DNA of 60,350 nucleotides from JAZQUM01 sp045631305 (GTDB taxonomy: Bacteria; Bacillota; Clostridia; Oscillospirales; Oscillospiraceae). Below the pieces are notes generated by a model. That model searched no databases and was not told where the DNA came from. It worked only from the letters and a program-made list of their open reading frames with translations. Position numbers and translations under genes: made by a program. Below are positions 27,227 to 35,189 of the stretch, one piece after another. How positions within the stretch are numbered: the first letter of the stretch is position 1; each line of letters begins with the position of its first letter. The stretch covers positions 1 through 60,350 of the forward strand of contig JAZQUM010000022.1 of NCBI GenBank assembly GCA_045631305.1. Direction: 5' to 3'.

Positions 27227-27846
27227 CGCTTGGCCTCCCACTTTTTCAGGAAGGACTTGCGGTGTACAGGACTGGGGCCGTACTGGTCCAGCATCTCATA
27301 GTGGAGCTTGGTACCGTAACCCTTGTGCTTGGCAAAACAATACTCGGGATACTCTTTATCCAGCACTTCCGTTACAAAACGATCGCGGCTGACCTTTGCC
27401 AGAACGGATGCTGCAGCAATGCTCATGCTCTTTCCGTCACCGCCGATCACGGTGATGTTTTCGCACTCGATGCCAACGCTTCGGTTTCCGTCCACCAACG
27501 CAAGATCCGGCACAGGAAAAAGCATTTTGATGGCCCGATCCATAGCCAGCATGCGAGCGGCAAGAATGTTGATCTCATCGATCTCCTCTTCCGACGCGGT
27601 AGCAATGGCATAAGCCACAGCATTTTCACAGATCACATCAAAAAGCGCTTCCCGCTTTTTTTCCGTGAGCTTTTTGGAATCGTTCAGTCCCTCGATCACA
27701 AGACCGCGGGGAAGGATCACCGCTGCGGCATACACAGGGCCTGCTAGAGGGCCTGCGCCCGCTTCATCCACACCGCAGACCACATCGTAGCCGCGGTCAA
27801 AGGCGTCCTGCTCAATGCTCCAGGGATCTACCATGTGCTGCGCCAT
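27223..27846 (-). CDS. rnhB: Ribonuclease HII (variant GRG motif)
   Basis: A 207-residue RNase HII. The catalytic Asp-Glu pair is in CGVDEAGAGPLAG; the other acidic residues are in LALVDGN and SVLAKVSRDR. It removes single ribonucleotides and RNA primers from DNA. The normally conserved Gly-Arg-Gly after the Asp-Glu is Gly-Ala-Gly here (codons GGC GCA GGC), which removes the arginine known to contact the RNA-DNA junction. Overall length and remaining motifs are normal. It lies between rbgA and yraN, the usual order. Confidence 0.94.
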   Translation of the reverse strand: MAQHMVDPWSIEQDAFDRGYDVVCGVDEAGAGPLAGPVYAAAVILPRGLVIEGLNDSKKLTEKKREALFDVICENAVAYAIATASEEEIDEINILAARMLAMDRAIKMLFPVPDLALVDGNRSVGIECENITVIGGDGKSMSIAAASVLAKVSRDRFVTEVLDKEYPEYCFAKHKGYGTKLHYEMLDQYGPSPVHRKSFLKKWEAKR

Positions 27847-27861
27847 GCAAATACCTCTCCG

Positions 27862-28740
27862 TTAAGAAATCTCTTCGGGCAGTTCCAGCGTAAAGCGGCC
27901 CAGCTTGCTGCCACGGTACTCATCCATCAGTACCTTGGCCATGCGCTCGGTATCGATCTCACCGCCGCGCACCACAAAGCCGCGGCTCTTGCCGCACTTT
28001 TCCAAAAGTTCGTAGCCGCTGTCCTCTTCCTGCACTTCCACTTTGTAGCGAGCCTTCAAAGCTTCGGGATAGTGCTTACCCATGTAGGTGAGAAGATGGC
28101 AGGCCAATTCTTCAATATCCATGACCTCGTCACGGACGGCGCCTGTAAAGGCAAGATTCAAACCAACGCTCTGGTCTTCAAATTTGGGCCAAAGGATACC
28201 GGGGGTATCCATCAGTTCCAGAGAAGTATCCACAGGCACCCACTGCTTGGAGCGGGTCACACCGGGACGGTCCTCCGCCTTGGCGGTCTTTCTCTTGGCC
28301 ACCTTATTGATAAATGTGGATTTACCCACATTGGGGATACCTAAAATCATTACGCGGATCACACGACCCACCTGACCCTTTTCCGCATAGGCACGGATCT
28401 TCTCGCTGAGAAGCTCACGCACGCTTGCAGCAAAACGGTTGGTGCCCACGCCGTTTTTCGCATCCGCTTCCAGAACGGCATAGCCCTTGGCACGGAAATA
28501 CTGCGCCCAGCGCTTGGTTGCCGCAGGGTCAGCCTGATCCACACGGTTGAGAACGATGAGGCGGGGCTTGCCTGCCGTCAGCTCGTCCACATCGGGGTTT
28601 CGGCTGGAAACGGGAATACGGGCATCCAGAATCTCACAGACAGCATCCACATGCCGCAGCTGATCGACAATCATGCGGCGGGTCTTGGTCATATGACCGG
28701 GATACCACTGGATATTCATTTTGTTATCCATTTCTTTCAT
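27862..28740 (-). CDS. rbgA: Ribosome biogenesis GTPase RbgA (YlqF)
   Basis: A 292-residue circularly permuted GTPase: the G4 motif (NRVDQAD) comes before the P-loop (GIPNVGKSTFIN) and G3 (MDTPGILWPK). It starts with IQWYPGHMTK, the RbgA signature, and is needed for late 50S assembly. Three nearby ATG codons (28740, 28731, 28719) are possible; I kept the first. Confidence 0.95.
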   Translation of the reverse strand: MKEMDNKMNIQWYPGHMTKTRRMIVDQLRHVDAVCEILDARIPVSSRNPDVDELTAGKPRLIVLNRVDQADPAATKRWAQYFRAKGYAVLEADAKNGVGTNRFAASVRELLSEKIRAYAEKGQVGRVIRVMILGIPNVGKSTFINKVAKRKTAKAEDRPGVTRSKQWVPVDTSLELMDTPGILWPKFEDQSVGLNLAFTGAVRDEVMDIEELACHLLTYMGKHYPEALKARYKVEVQEEDSGYELLEKCGKSRGFVVRGGEIDTERMAKVLMDEYRGSKLGRFTLELPEEIS

Positions 28741-28744
28741 ACTG

Positions 28745-29335
28745 TTAACCTATCCATCCGATGCGGCTGAACTCACGCTCGCCGATATCGGGATTTACAC
28801 CGGGCATCAGCAGCATAATGGCCTTGCCCATAATATATCGTTCATCCACCTGACCGCACTGGGTAAAACGGCTGTCGGTGCTGGCATTGCGGTTATCCCC
28901 AAGAAGGAACACACAGCCTTCTTCCACCGTCAGCGGAAACTGCATGTCGCCAACGGTATAGTTCGTTTCGCGGATATAGTCCTCTTCCAACAGCACGCCG
29001 TCTACATAAACGCCGCCTGTAAAAAGATCGATATCCACCGTCTGCCCTTCCACGGCGATCACGCGCTTAACGATGGGAGAAACCATGAAACTCTCCTTCC
29101 GCGCCACCACAATGTCACCGGGTTTATAATCGTCATAAAGCAAGGGGCTCACCACCAAAAGGCGGTCACCGGATTCCAGCGTGCAGCGCATGGAACCGCC
29201 ATCCACCCCGATGAGACGGATTGCAAAGGTAAAGAGCAGCACCACAGCAACCACGGCCCAGACCAAAGCCTGCACCCACTCATACATATCTTTGCCTTTT
29301 TTTTCAACGATTTCCACGTTCTTCTCTTCGCTCAT
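28745..29335 (-). CDS. lepB: Signal peptidase I
   Basis: A 196-residue type I signal peptidase. One N-terminal membrane segment is at about residues 22-43, the catalytic Ser48 is in DGGSMRCTL, Lys90 is in PIVKRVIA, and the FLLGDNRNASTDSR box is present. It removes signal peptides on the outer face of the membrane. This is the housekeeping copy in the rplS-lepB-rbgA-rnhB-yraN neighbourhood; a second, pilus-linked copy lies at 43.4 kb. ATG 29335 with GGAG is preferred over an upstream GTG. Confidence 0.94.
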   Translation of the reverse strand: MSEEKNVEIVEKKGKDMYEWVQALVWAVVAVVLLFTFAIRLIGVDGGSMRCTLESGDRLLVVSPLLYDDYKPGDIVVARKESFMVSPIVKRVIAVEGQTVDIDLFTGGVYVDGVLLEEDYIRETNYTVGDMQFPLTVEEGCVFLLGDNRNASTDSRFTQCGQVDERYIMGKAIMLLMPGVNPDIGEREFSRIGWIG

Positions 29336-29415
29336 ATTTATCTCCACAAAGGGCTCAAACTCTCATTTTTCAGCTTTTATGGGCAAAAGATACCCATATA
29401 ACGCCAGATTAATTC

Positions 29416-29444
29416 ATTATAACAAAAGAACTCGGAAACAACAA
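29416..29444 (-). promoter_or_regulatory. Probable sigma-A promoter of lepB-rbgA-rnhB-yraN
   Basis: TTGTTG (complement of 29439-29444), 17-bp spacer, TATAAT (complement of 29416-29421). It lies between the rplS terminator and lepB. Confidence 0.7.
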
Positions 29445-29465
29445 GTGCTTTTCCCCGTGAAAACA

Positions 29466-29495
29466 AAAAAAGAGAGGCATTCGCCTCTCTTTTTT
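29466..29495 (-). terminator. Intrinsic terminator after rplS
   Basis: 13-bp stem (29466-29478 with 29483-29495), ATTC loop, T run on the - strand. Confidence 0.88.
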
Positions 29496-29501
29496 GCGGT
29501 C

Positions 29502-29843
29502 TTAAAGCTTTTCCTTAACCTTAGCGCTCTTACCAACGCGATTGCGCAGGTAGTACAGCTTAGCGCGGCGAACGAAGCCGTGACGAACGGTTTCGATCTT
29601 CACGATGGAGGGAGAATGAATGGGGAATACCTTCTCCACGCCGACGCCATAGGAAAGACGACGAACGGTAATGGTTTCTTCGATGCCGCCGTGCTTCTTA
29701 GCAATAACGGTACCTTCGAAGATCTGGACTCTTTCACGAGCGCCTTCCTTTACCTTGACGTGCACCTTAACGGTATCACCAACGGAAACCTGGGGTGCAT
29801 CAGCCTTCATCTGCTTAGCAGACAGTTCCTTGATAAGATCCAT
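29502..29843 (-). CDS. rplS: Large ribosomal subunit protein bL19
   Basis: A 113-residue L19 of standard length with VSVGDTVKVHVKVKEG, QIFEGTVIAKKHGG, VEKVFPIHSPSI and VRRAKLYYLR. It lies at the interface of the two subunits. AGGAGG precedes ATG 29843. It has its own promoter, a leader of about 95 bases and a terminator. The usual neighbour trmD is absent upstream. Confidence 0.97.
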   Translation of the reverse strand: MDLIKELSAKQMKADAPQVSVGDTVKVHVKVKEGARERVQIFEGTVIAKKHGGIEETITVRRLSYGVGVEKVFPIHSPSIVKIETVRHGFVRRAKLYYLRNRVGKSAKVKEKL

Positions 29844-29940
29844 GGATAAATCCTCCTAAAATTATAGGTGTTCGTGCCGTTTTTGAAGGTGCAGCGCATC
29901 TTTTCGCCTGCACACGACAGAGGACCACCCTTTTCAACCA
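29844..29940 (-). promoter_or_regulatory. Possible structured rplS leader RNA
   Basis: The leader between the predicted promoter and rplS can fold a hairpin (29889-29894 with 29908-29913, plus two inner pairs). L19 leaders with regulatory hairpins are known in Firmicutes; I cannot confirm that this one matches that family. Confidence 0.35.
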
Positions 29941-29944
29941 TGTT

Positions 29945-29973
29945 AGAATACCATAGGTATTCACAGATTGCAA
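29945..29973 (-). promoter_or_regulatory. Probable promoter of rplS
   Basis: TTGCAA (29968-29973), 17-bp spacer, TATTCT (complement of 29945-29950). Confidence 0.6.
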
Positions 29974-29990
29974 GCACTTTTTTCAAAAAA

Positions 29991-30653
29991 TCAACGGAAT
30001 TTCTTCATTTCCGCATCCATCACTTCATTGCGGTGCACACGGGCAAAATCGGGTGCAAAATCTGCAAGATGCGTTTCGATGGCCTTCACCAAAAGAGAGG
30101 GATTCAGCCCGGGATTCTGCGCCTGTACCACAACGTGCATCACCACCAGGCCTTCCCTTTCCTCCATTTCCATAGAATGGATCATAGGGCGGATATCCAC
30201 ATCAGCCATAGTCTTGTGCTTGGTCTTTTTCTGGATCACCAGTTCCTCACGGGCAAAAAGTTCCTTCAGCGCATCCACCGCGCCTGCGGGAACACCGTTA
30301 TCATATTCCAGTTCCAGCGTAGCATCCAGATAAGCCATTTCACGGACAGGACGCGTCACTTCATAGCAATCCAGCACTTCAAGGCCCATAGGCATGCCTT
30401 CGTTCAGCTTTTCGGCAACACCGCTGCCATCGCAAAACTGAGTCACTTCAAATTCCATCAGTTCACAGCAGCTGCTCTGGCCCACAGAAAGGGGCAGCAC
30501 GATAGACATGATGGGATGGGGATGGAAACCCTGGGTATGCTTGATCTCAAGACCAACGCGGGGAAAAGCGCGCTGGAAGGTACGGATAAGGTCCAGATGG
30601 GAAATGTAAGAAGCCTGCGCCTCTTTTTTAAAGAGCAGTCTCAGTTTAGACAT
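29991..30653 (-). CDS. Radical-SAM-linked protein of the DUF2344/TIGR03936 family
   Basis: A 220-residue protein starting KLRLLFKKEAQASYISHLDLIRTFQRAFPR (given here as key residues only; the LDLxRTFQRAxPR block is the family mark). Members are nearly always encoded directly downstream of, or fused to, a TIGR03960 radical SAM protein, as here, with an 8-base overlap. Function is unknown; an RNA or ribosome-related role has been suggested by neighbourhood only. Confidence 0.85.
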   Translation of the reverse strand: MSKLRLLFKKEAQASYISHLDLIRTFQRAFPRVGLEIKHTQGFHPHPIMSIVLPLSVGQSSCCELMEFEVTQFCDGSGVAEKLNEGMPMGLEVLDCYEVTRPVREMAYLDATLELEYDNGVPAGAVDALKELFAREELVIQKKTKHKTMADVDIRPMIHSMEMEEREGLVVMHVVVQAQNPGLNPSLLVKAIETHLADFAPDFARVHRNEVMDAEMKKFR

Positions 30654-32478
30654 CGCACTTGCCTCCTACCAGATGATTTGCGCCGCAGGCATTGCACTTA
30701 GTGCGGCAATCGGCCGTGGTCTCCCCGCGATAGGCCTTTTCACGTTCACGCCACAGATATTCTTCGGTAACGCCGCTGGAAATCATGTGCCAGGGCATCA
30801 CTTCTCCCTTTTCGCGGACGCGGTTTGCATAGAAATGGGGATCCAGACCGCATTCTTCAAAAGCTTCCAGCCAACGGTCCAGACGGAAATATTCTTCCCA
30901 CGCATCCAGCTTGGCGCCCTTGCGCCACACCTTTTCCATCACGGCACACATGCGTCTGTCACCGCGGGCAAGGACTGCTTCCATAAAACTGGTATCAGAA
31001 TCGTGCCAGTTATAGTTCACAGTCTTGGTGTGGATCTCACTGCGCAGCAGATTCACGCGGCGCTCATATTCTTCCTTGGAGATCTGGGGTTCCCACTGGA
31101 AAGCCGTGTGGGGCTTGGGAACGAACCAGGAAGTGGAAACCGTGATGCGGACACCGCGGTTCTTGTTCTTGGCGTATTCACGCCAAGTGTGCATCACATG
31201 GGCTGCGATCTCGGCAATGCCCTTGATGTCTTCGTCCGTTTCGGTGGGAAGGCCCAGCATAAAGTAAAGCTTCACAGAGTTCCAGCCGCTGGCAAAAGCG
31301 CGCTGCAGCGTTGCCATCAGGTCTTCTTCCGTCAGGTTCTTGTTGATCACATCGCGAAGGCGCTGGGTGCCTGCTTCAGGCGCGAAGGTAAGGCCGATCT
31401 TGCGGCCCTTGGCCAGGCGCTCGGTAAGGCCCATAGAGAAGTTATCGGCACGCAGGCTGGGAAGAGACAGAGTAATGTGGCCCTTTTCGCAGAATTCATC
31501 CATATCGTCCACCAGCTGCTCCAGAGGAGGATAGTCGCTGGTGCTGAGAGAGGAAAGGGTCATTTCCTGATAGCCGGAATTGCTGCATGCTTCCATGCCG
31601 TACTGCGCGCAGAGGTCTTTGCTTCTGTTGCGGACAGGGCGATACACATAACCTGCCTGACAGAAGCGGCAGCCGCGGATACAGCCGCGGAAGAGTTCCA
31701 GCATCACGCGGTCCTGCACGATCTCTGTGGAGGGGACGATGGTCTTGGTGGGGAAATAGGACTTGTCCATATCCTGCACGATACGCTTGGTCACCTTGGC
31801 AGGTGCGCCATGGGTAGGCGTAATGGACTTCACGGTACCATCTTCGTTGTAATCAATCTCATAGAGGCTGGGTACATACAGACCGGGGATCTGGGCAGCC
31901 GCGATCAGCAGCTGCTCCTTGCTCCAGCCCTCGCGCTTGGCGCGGCGGTAGAGTTCGATGAGTTCCACCGTTACATCTTCACCTTCGCCAAGGCTCACGA
32001 TGTCGATAAATTCCGCTACAGGCTCAGCATTGTACATACCGGTACCGCCGGCAATCACCAAAGGCGCAAGACCCTTGCGGTCCTTGGCATAAATGGGCAC
32101 ACCTGCAAGATCCAGCATATTAAGGATGCCGGGGAATGCCATTTCGTAACCCACAGAGAAACCGATCATATCAAAGTCACCGATGGGGTCACCGGATTCC
32201 AGCGCAAAGAGAGGAATGCACTCTTTGCGCATTTCCTCTTCCATGTCGCCCCAGGGGGCAAACACACGCTCGCACCATACACCGGGCATGTTATTCATCA
32301 CGCCGTAAAGAATACGCATGCCAAGGTTGGACATGCCGATCTCATATGTATCAGGGAAGCAGAAAGCAAAACGCACTTCCACATCCTTTTTATCCTTCAT
32401 AATGGCATTGTATTCGCCGCCTACATAACGGGCAGGCTTCTGTACCTTGGGAAGGATTCGTTCCAATCTCTTATCCAC
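30646..32478 (-). CDS. B12-binding-domain radical SAM protein (TIGR03960 family)
   Basis: A 610-residue protein. An N-terminal cobalamin-binding-like fold (EIGMSNLGMRILYG ... GFSVGYEMAFPGIL) is followed by a radical SAM domain with the 4Fe-4S motif C-x3-C-x2-C in FRGCIRGCRFCQAGY. The C-terminus has further cysteines (CRTKCNACGAN), perhaps a second cluster. The family is conserved in Clostridia next to the small DUF2344 partner and sporulation or rplU genes. The substrate is unknown. The start is GTG 32478; an in-frame TGA just upstream excludes a longer form. Confidence 0.88.
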   Translation of the reverse strand: MDKRLERILPKVQKPARYVGGEYNAIMKDKKDVEVRFAFCFPDTYEIGMSNLGMRILYGVMNNMPGVWCERVFAPWGDMEEEMRKECIPLFALESGDPIGDFDMIGFSVGYEMAFPGILNMLDLAGVPIYAKDRKGLAPLVIAGGTGMYNAEPVAEFIDIVSLGEGEDVTVELIELYRRAKREGWSKEQLLIAAAQIPGLYVPSLYEIDYNEDGTVKSITPTHGAPAKVTKRIVQDMDKSYFPTKTIVPSTEIVQDRVMLELFRGCIRGCRFCQAGYVYRPVRNRSKDLCAQYGMEACSNSGYQEMTLSSLSTSDYPPLEQLVDDMDEFCEKGHITLSLPSLRADNFSMGLTERLAKGRKIGLTFAPEAGTQRLRDVINKNLTEEDLMATLQRAFASGWNSVKLYFMLGLPTETDEDIKGIAEIAAHVMHTWREYAKNKNRGVRITVSTSWFVPKPHTAFQWEPQISKEEYERRVNLLRSEIHTKTVNYNWHDSDTSFMEAVLARGDRRMCAVMEKVWRKGAKLDAWEEYFRLDRWLEAFEECGLDPHFYANRVREKGEVMPWHMISSGVTEEYLWREREKAYRGETTADCRTKCNACGANHLVGGKCDV

Positions 32479-32518
32479 AGCAATCTCTCACTTCCATGGT
32501 TATTTTCTTATCGTATCT

Positions 32519-32546
32519 ATTATACGGATTTTAGCCTTTTTTACAA
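32519..32546 (-). promoter_or_regulatory. Probable promoter of the TIGR03960-DUF2344 pair
   Basis: TTGTAA (complement of 32541-32546, overlapping the stop of the upstream protease gene), 16-bp spacer, TATAAT (complement of 32519-32524). Confidence 0.6.
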
Positions 32547-33122
32547 GTACCTTTTCCGCATCGGCAGCATCAGACCAACCGCTCCCAGCAGCAAAAATCC
32601 GTTCCCGCCCGTTTTCAGCATGACCCATACGCTGAAAAGAAAGACCGCCGCGGCGCAAAATATCCCTGCCATTCCCGCTACCCTCTCCCCTTTTTCTACC
32701 CCCCCAAACGCGCAAAATGCGGCCCGCAGCATCCTTCCGCCGTCAGATGTTTCAAAGGGTAAAAGATTAAAAACCGCTTGCACCCCATTGATCCCCGCAA
32801 ACAAAGGAAATATATCGCTCTTTTTTGCCAAAAGGGCTGAAAACAGAGCAAGCGCTATGTTGCAAAGGGGGCCTGCCGCCGCGCAGAAAATTTCACGCCC
32901 ATAAGAGAGCGCCATCTCATTTTCGATCTGCATCTCTGCGCCAAAAGCCGTCAGCCGAACACGACGTATCTCCGCCCCACAAATCCGCAAAGCTACATAG
33001 TGAGCCAGTTCATGTAGCGCAACGGAAGGAACAGTAAGCAGAATAACCACGGCATCCATGAAATAATAAGCTGCGGCCAGCAAAAGCCAGAACCCAGCTG
33101 CGATCTCAATCCGCCTGCACAT
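32541..33122 (-). CDS. SpoIVFB-like M50 membrane metalloprotease
   Basis: A 193-residue, multi-helix protein with the zinc motif HELAHYVAL and a later LLPFETSDGGR, in which the aspartate is the third ligand. In spore formers SpoIVFB cleaves pro-sigma-K in the mother cell. Here it follows an M23-domain gene that resembles SpoIVFA, its regulator, with a 17-base overlap. I start it at ATG 33122, which has no clear ribosome site but would be coupled to the upstream gene. The SpoIVFB role is inferred from fold plus context. Confidence 0.75.
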   Translation of the reverse strand: MCRRIEIAAGFWLLLAAAYYFMDAVVILLTVPSVALHELAHYVALRICGAEIRRVRLTAFGAEMQIENEMALSYGREIFCAAAGPLCNIALALFSALLAKKSDIFPLFAGINGVQAVFNLLPFETSDGGRMLRAAFCAFGGVEKGERVAGMAGIFCAAAVFLFSVWVMLKTGGNGFLLLGAVGLMLPMRKRYL

Positions 33123-33942
33123 AATAAATGGGATCAAGATAAGTTTCCCCTTGGCGAAGCTCAAAATGCAGATGATCCCCCGTGGCAACCCCCGTCTGTC
33201 CCACCTCGGCAATCTTTTCTCCCAAATAAACCTTCTGCCCTGAAGATACATTCAATTTGCTGCAATGGGCATAAAGGGTGGTAACGTCCCCTTCGTGTTC
33301 CACAATAAGATATTTTCCAAGGCTGCTGCTCTCCCCGCAGGCGCTGACAGTTCCTGCCGCAAAAGCACAGATCTCTGTCCCTTCTACTGCAGCAATATCC
33401 ACCCCATAGTGAAATTTCTCCACCCCATCCACAGGGTGCTCACGGTAACCGTAAGGCGAAGTCAGGGTGCCTGCAACAGGCGTGCAGTAATCAAAGCCCA
33501 GCACCGCCTGCTCCAGCGCCGCGTCCTCAGGGGTGTTTTCTTTTGTATAGAGATGCGCAGTAGGCACAACTTCCGTTTGTAACACATCCTCCGTTTCCGG
33601 TACCGCCGCATCTTCCCCTAATACCGCTACCGCTTCCTCTTCTGCACCGAATACCGCCACATACACTTCCTGCACTGCATCCTTCACGCTCTGCTCGCCA
33701 CTGATAGCTTCCCCAATATTTGAAAATACCGCCTGCACATCAATGCTGCTTTCCATCTTTTGGCGCAAAAATACCTGCACCGTTTCCATCTCACGGGGAA
33801 TCACCAATTTCAAAACCACCAACAGCACAAAAATACCGCTGCACACCACAAAACGAATAAACTGCCGAGACACACCATCCGTCTGCTGTTTCTTTCTGCG
33901 CGGTTTTCGCCCCGCCGACACCCTTGCCACTTGATAAGCCAT
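33106..33942 (-). CDS. M23 (LytM) domain protein, SpoIVFA-like
   Basis: A 278-residue protein. It has a basic N-terminus, one membrane segment (about residues 28-50), an acidic linker, and a C-terminal LytM/M23 domain at about 155-275. The metal ligands look intact: SPYGYREHP, HYGVD, YAHC and HLHFEL. In B. subtilis SpoIVFA has a LytM-type domain and anchors and inhibits SpoIVFB; this gene precedes a SpoIVFB-like gene in the same way. An alternative is a peptidoglycan hydrolase unrelated to sporulation. AAAAGGAGG precedes ATG 33942. Confidence 0.72.
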   Translation of the reverse strand: MAYQVARVSAGRKPRRKKQQTDGVSRQFIRFVVCSGIFVLLVVLKLVIPREMETVQVFLRQKMESSIDVQAVFSNIGEAISGEQSVKDAVQEVYVAVFGAEEEAVAVLGEDAAVPETEDVLQTEVVPTAHLYTKENTPEDAALEQAVLGFDYCTPVAGTLTSPYGYREHPVDGVEKFHYGVDIAAVEGTEICAFAAGTVSACGESSSLGKYLIVEHEGDVTTLYAHCSKLNVSSGQKVYLGEKIAEVGQTGVATGDHLHFELRQGETYLDPIYYVQAD

Positions 33943-33987
33943 ACGCCTCCCTCCTTTTCCATTTATGCTATGAAGAAGGTCAGCAAA

Positions 33988-34015
33988 AAAGCACAGAGCT
34001 TTTGCTCTGTGCTTT
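33988..34015 (-). terminator. Intrinsic terminator after azlD
   Basis: 12-bp perfect stem (33988-33999 with 34004-34015) and a four-base loop, with a T run on the - strand. Confidence 0.85.
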
Positions 34016-34019
34016 CAGA

Positions 34020-34319
34020 TCAAATGAAAATTCCCGTTACAAAGGCAGTTGCTGCAGCAGCCAGCGCCACCACGATCAACGGCAGGCGGCAATAAGCCAG
34101 CACCACCGCCACCACCGCGCCCGCAATAGCCGTGGGCATACTGTTGGTGGAATAGAAAATGGCAGGAATGGTCATAGCACTCAAAACCGCATAGGGAATG
34201 TAATAGAGGAAACCTCTGAAGAAGCGGGAACGGATCTTACGGCGGAACAAGGTAAAGGGAATCATGCGCACAAGGTAAGTAACCCCCGCCATGACAACAA
34301 GATAAATTACAATACTCAT
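34020..34319 (-). CDS. azlD: AzlD family branched-chain amino-acid exporter subunit
   Basis: A 99-residue, four-helix membrane protein containing TYLVRMIPFTLFR near the N-terminus, typical of AzlD. It pairs with AzlC to export branched-chain amino acids or analogues such as azaleucine. I chose ATG 34319, preceded by GGAGG and one base after the azlC stop; a longer frame would overlap azlC. Confidence 0.88.
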   Translation of the reverse strand: MSIVIYLVVMAGVTYLVRMIPFTLFRRKIRSRFFRGFLYYIPYAVLSAMTIPAIFYSTNSMPTAIAGAVVAVVLAYCRLPLIVVALAAAATAFVTGIFI

Positions 34320-34320
34320 C

Positions 34321-35022
34321 TTATTCCTCCGTTTCTTCCACAGGGAACAGCACCGCGCCAAGAGCTGCTGCCAAAACAGCGCTGATAATCACAGCAAAGC
34401 CTGCAGAAACCGCGGTAAACACATAGTAAAGGAGAATGCTGACCGCTGCCGCCGCACCGATCACCACCAGTACGCCAAGACTCTTGCGCGCTGCAGGCAG
34501 AATCACCGCAAGAAACATACCGTAAAGCATGATGCCCATGGCATCCGTCACAGAAGTGGGCAGAACATGCCCCGCCATAGCACCAAGCAGTGTACCCCCG
34601 GTCCAGCCGCAAAAGGCAATCATGATCAGCCCATACATATACTGCGGTGTCAGTTTCTCTTCCTGGCTTGCAGACACAGCAAAAATCTCATCGGTGATGC
34701 CGTAAGACACCATCAGACGGTGAGGCGTATTAAAAGCGGGAGAAAGCTTCTGCGAAAGAGAAAGACCCATCAGCGAATAGCGAACATTGATCACCAACTG
34801 CGTCAGCGCCATTTCAACATAAGTGCCTGCCGCCGCGATAACACCTACGCCTGCCACCTGCCCTGCAGAAGTAAGGTTAGTAGCCGAAATCAAAAAGGCG
34901 ATCAGCGGAGAAAGACCTGCGGAAGCCGCAAGAATGCCAAAGCCAAAGCCCACAGAAAGATACCCCAGCGCTACGGGGATGCCGTCTTTCAGGCCTTTGG
35001 CAAAGCACATGTTCCCTTTCAT
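34321..35022 (-). CDS. azlC: AzlC family branched-chain amino-acid exporter, large subunit
   Basis: A 233-residue membrane protein. It contains GIPVALGYLSVGFGFGILA, SATNLTSAGQVAG, NVRYSLMG and FGITDE-like SYGITDEIFAV, all marks of AzlC. ATG 35022 has AAGGAG nine bases upstream; ATG 35046 is further from that site and less likely. It forms a two-gene operon with azlD under its own promoter. Confidence 0.9.
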   Translation of the reverse strand: MKGNMCFAKGLKDGIPVALGYLSVGFGFGILAASAGLSPLIAFLISATNLTSAGQVAGVGVIAAAGTYVEMALTQLVINVRYSLMGLSLSQKLSPAFNTPHRLMVSYGITDEIFAVSASQEEKLTPQYMYGLIMIAFCGWTGGTLLGAMAGHVLPTSVTDAMGIMLYGMFLAVILPAARKSLGVLVVIGAAAAVSILLYYVFTAVSAGFAVIISAVLAAALGAVLFPVEETEE

Positions 35023-35058
35023 TTCCATCATCTCCTTGTATTGCATCAAAACATGTCA

Positions 35059-35086
35059 ATTATAGCAGAGCCAACAAAAAAGGCAA
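35059..35086 (-). promoter_or_regulatory. Probable sigma-A promoter of azlCD
   Basis: TTGCCT (complement of 35081-35086), 16-bp spacer, TATAAT (complement of 35059-35064). Confidence 0.65.
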
Positions 35087-35147
35087 GTATTCTCCGCCTC
35101 TTTTTCTGCCGCGGTGTCTCCATCTTCTCTACAAACGCATATGCTGT

Positions 35148-35167
35148 ATCGATGGGTAACCATCGAT
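35148..35167 (+). repeat. Inverted repeat just upstream of the DUF11 gene
   Basis: ATCGATGG / CCATCGAT, 8-bp arms separated by GTAA, ending 22 bases before the start codon. It could be an operator or a 5' stabilising hairpin. Confidence 0.5.
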
Positions 35168-35189
35168 CAAATTATATTGGAGGAAACTC

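Noticed and set aside
30673..32904. Long + strand frame (743 codons) opposite the radical SAM gene
   Set aside because: It is antisense to well-supported coding sequence, has no ribosome site and its translation is His/Gln/Phe-rich without any domain. Long mirror frames are expected from the codon use of this genome.
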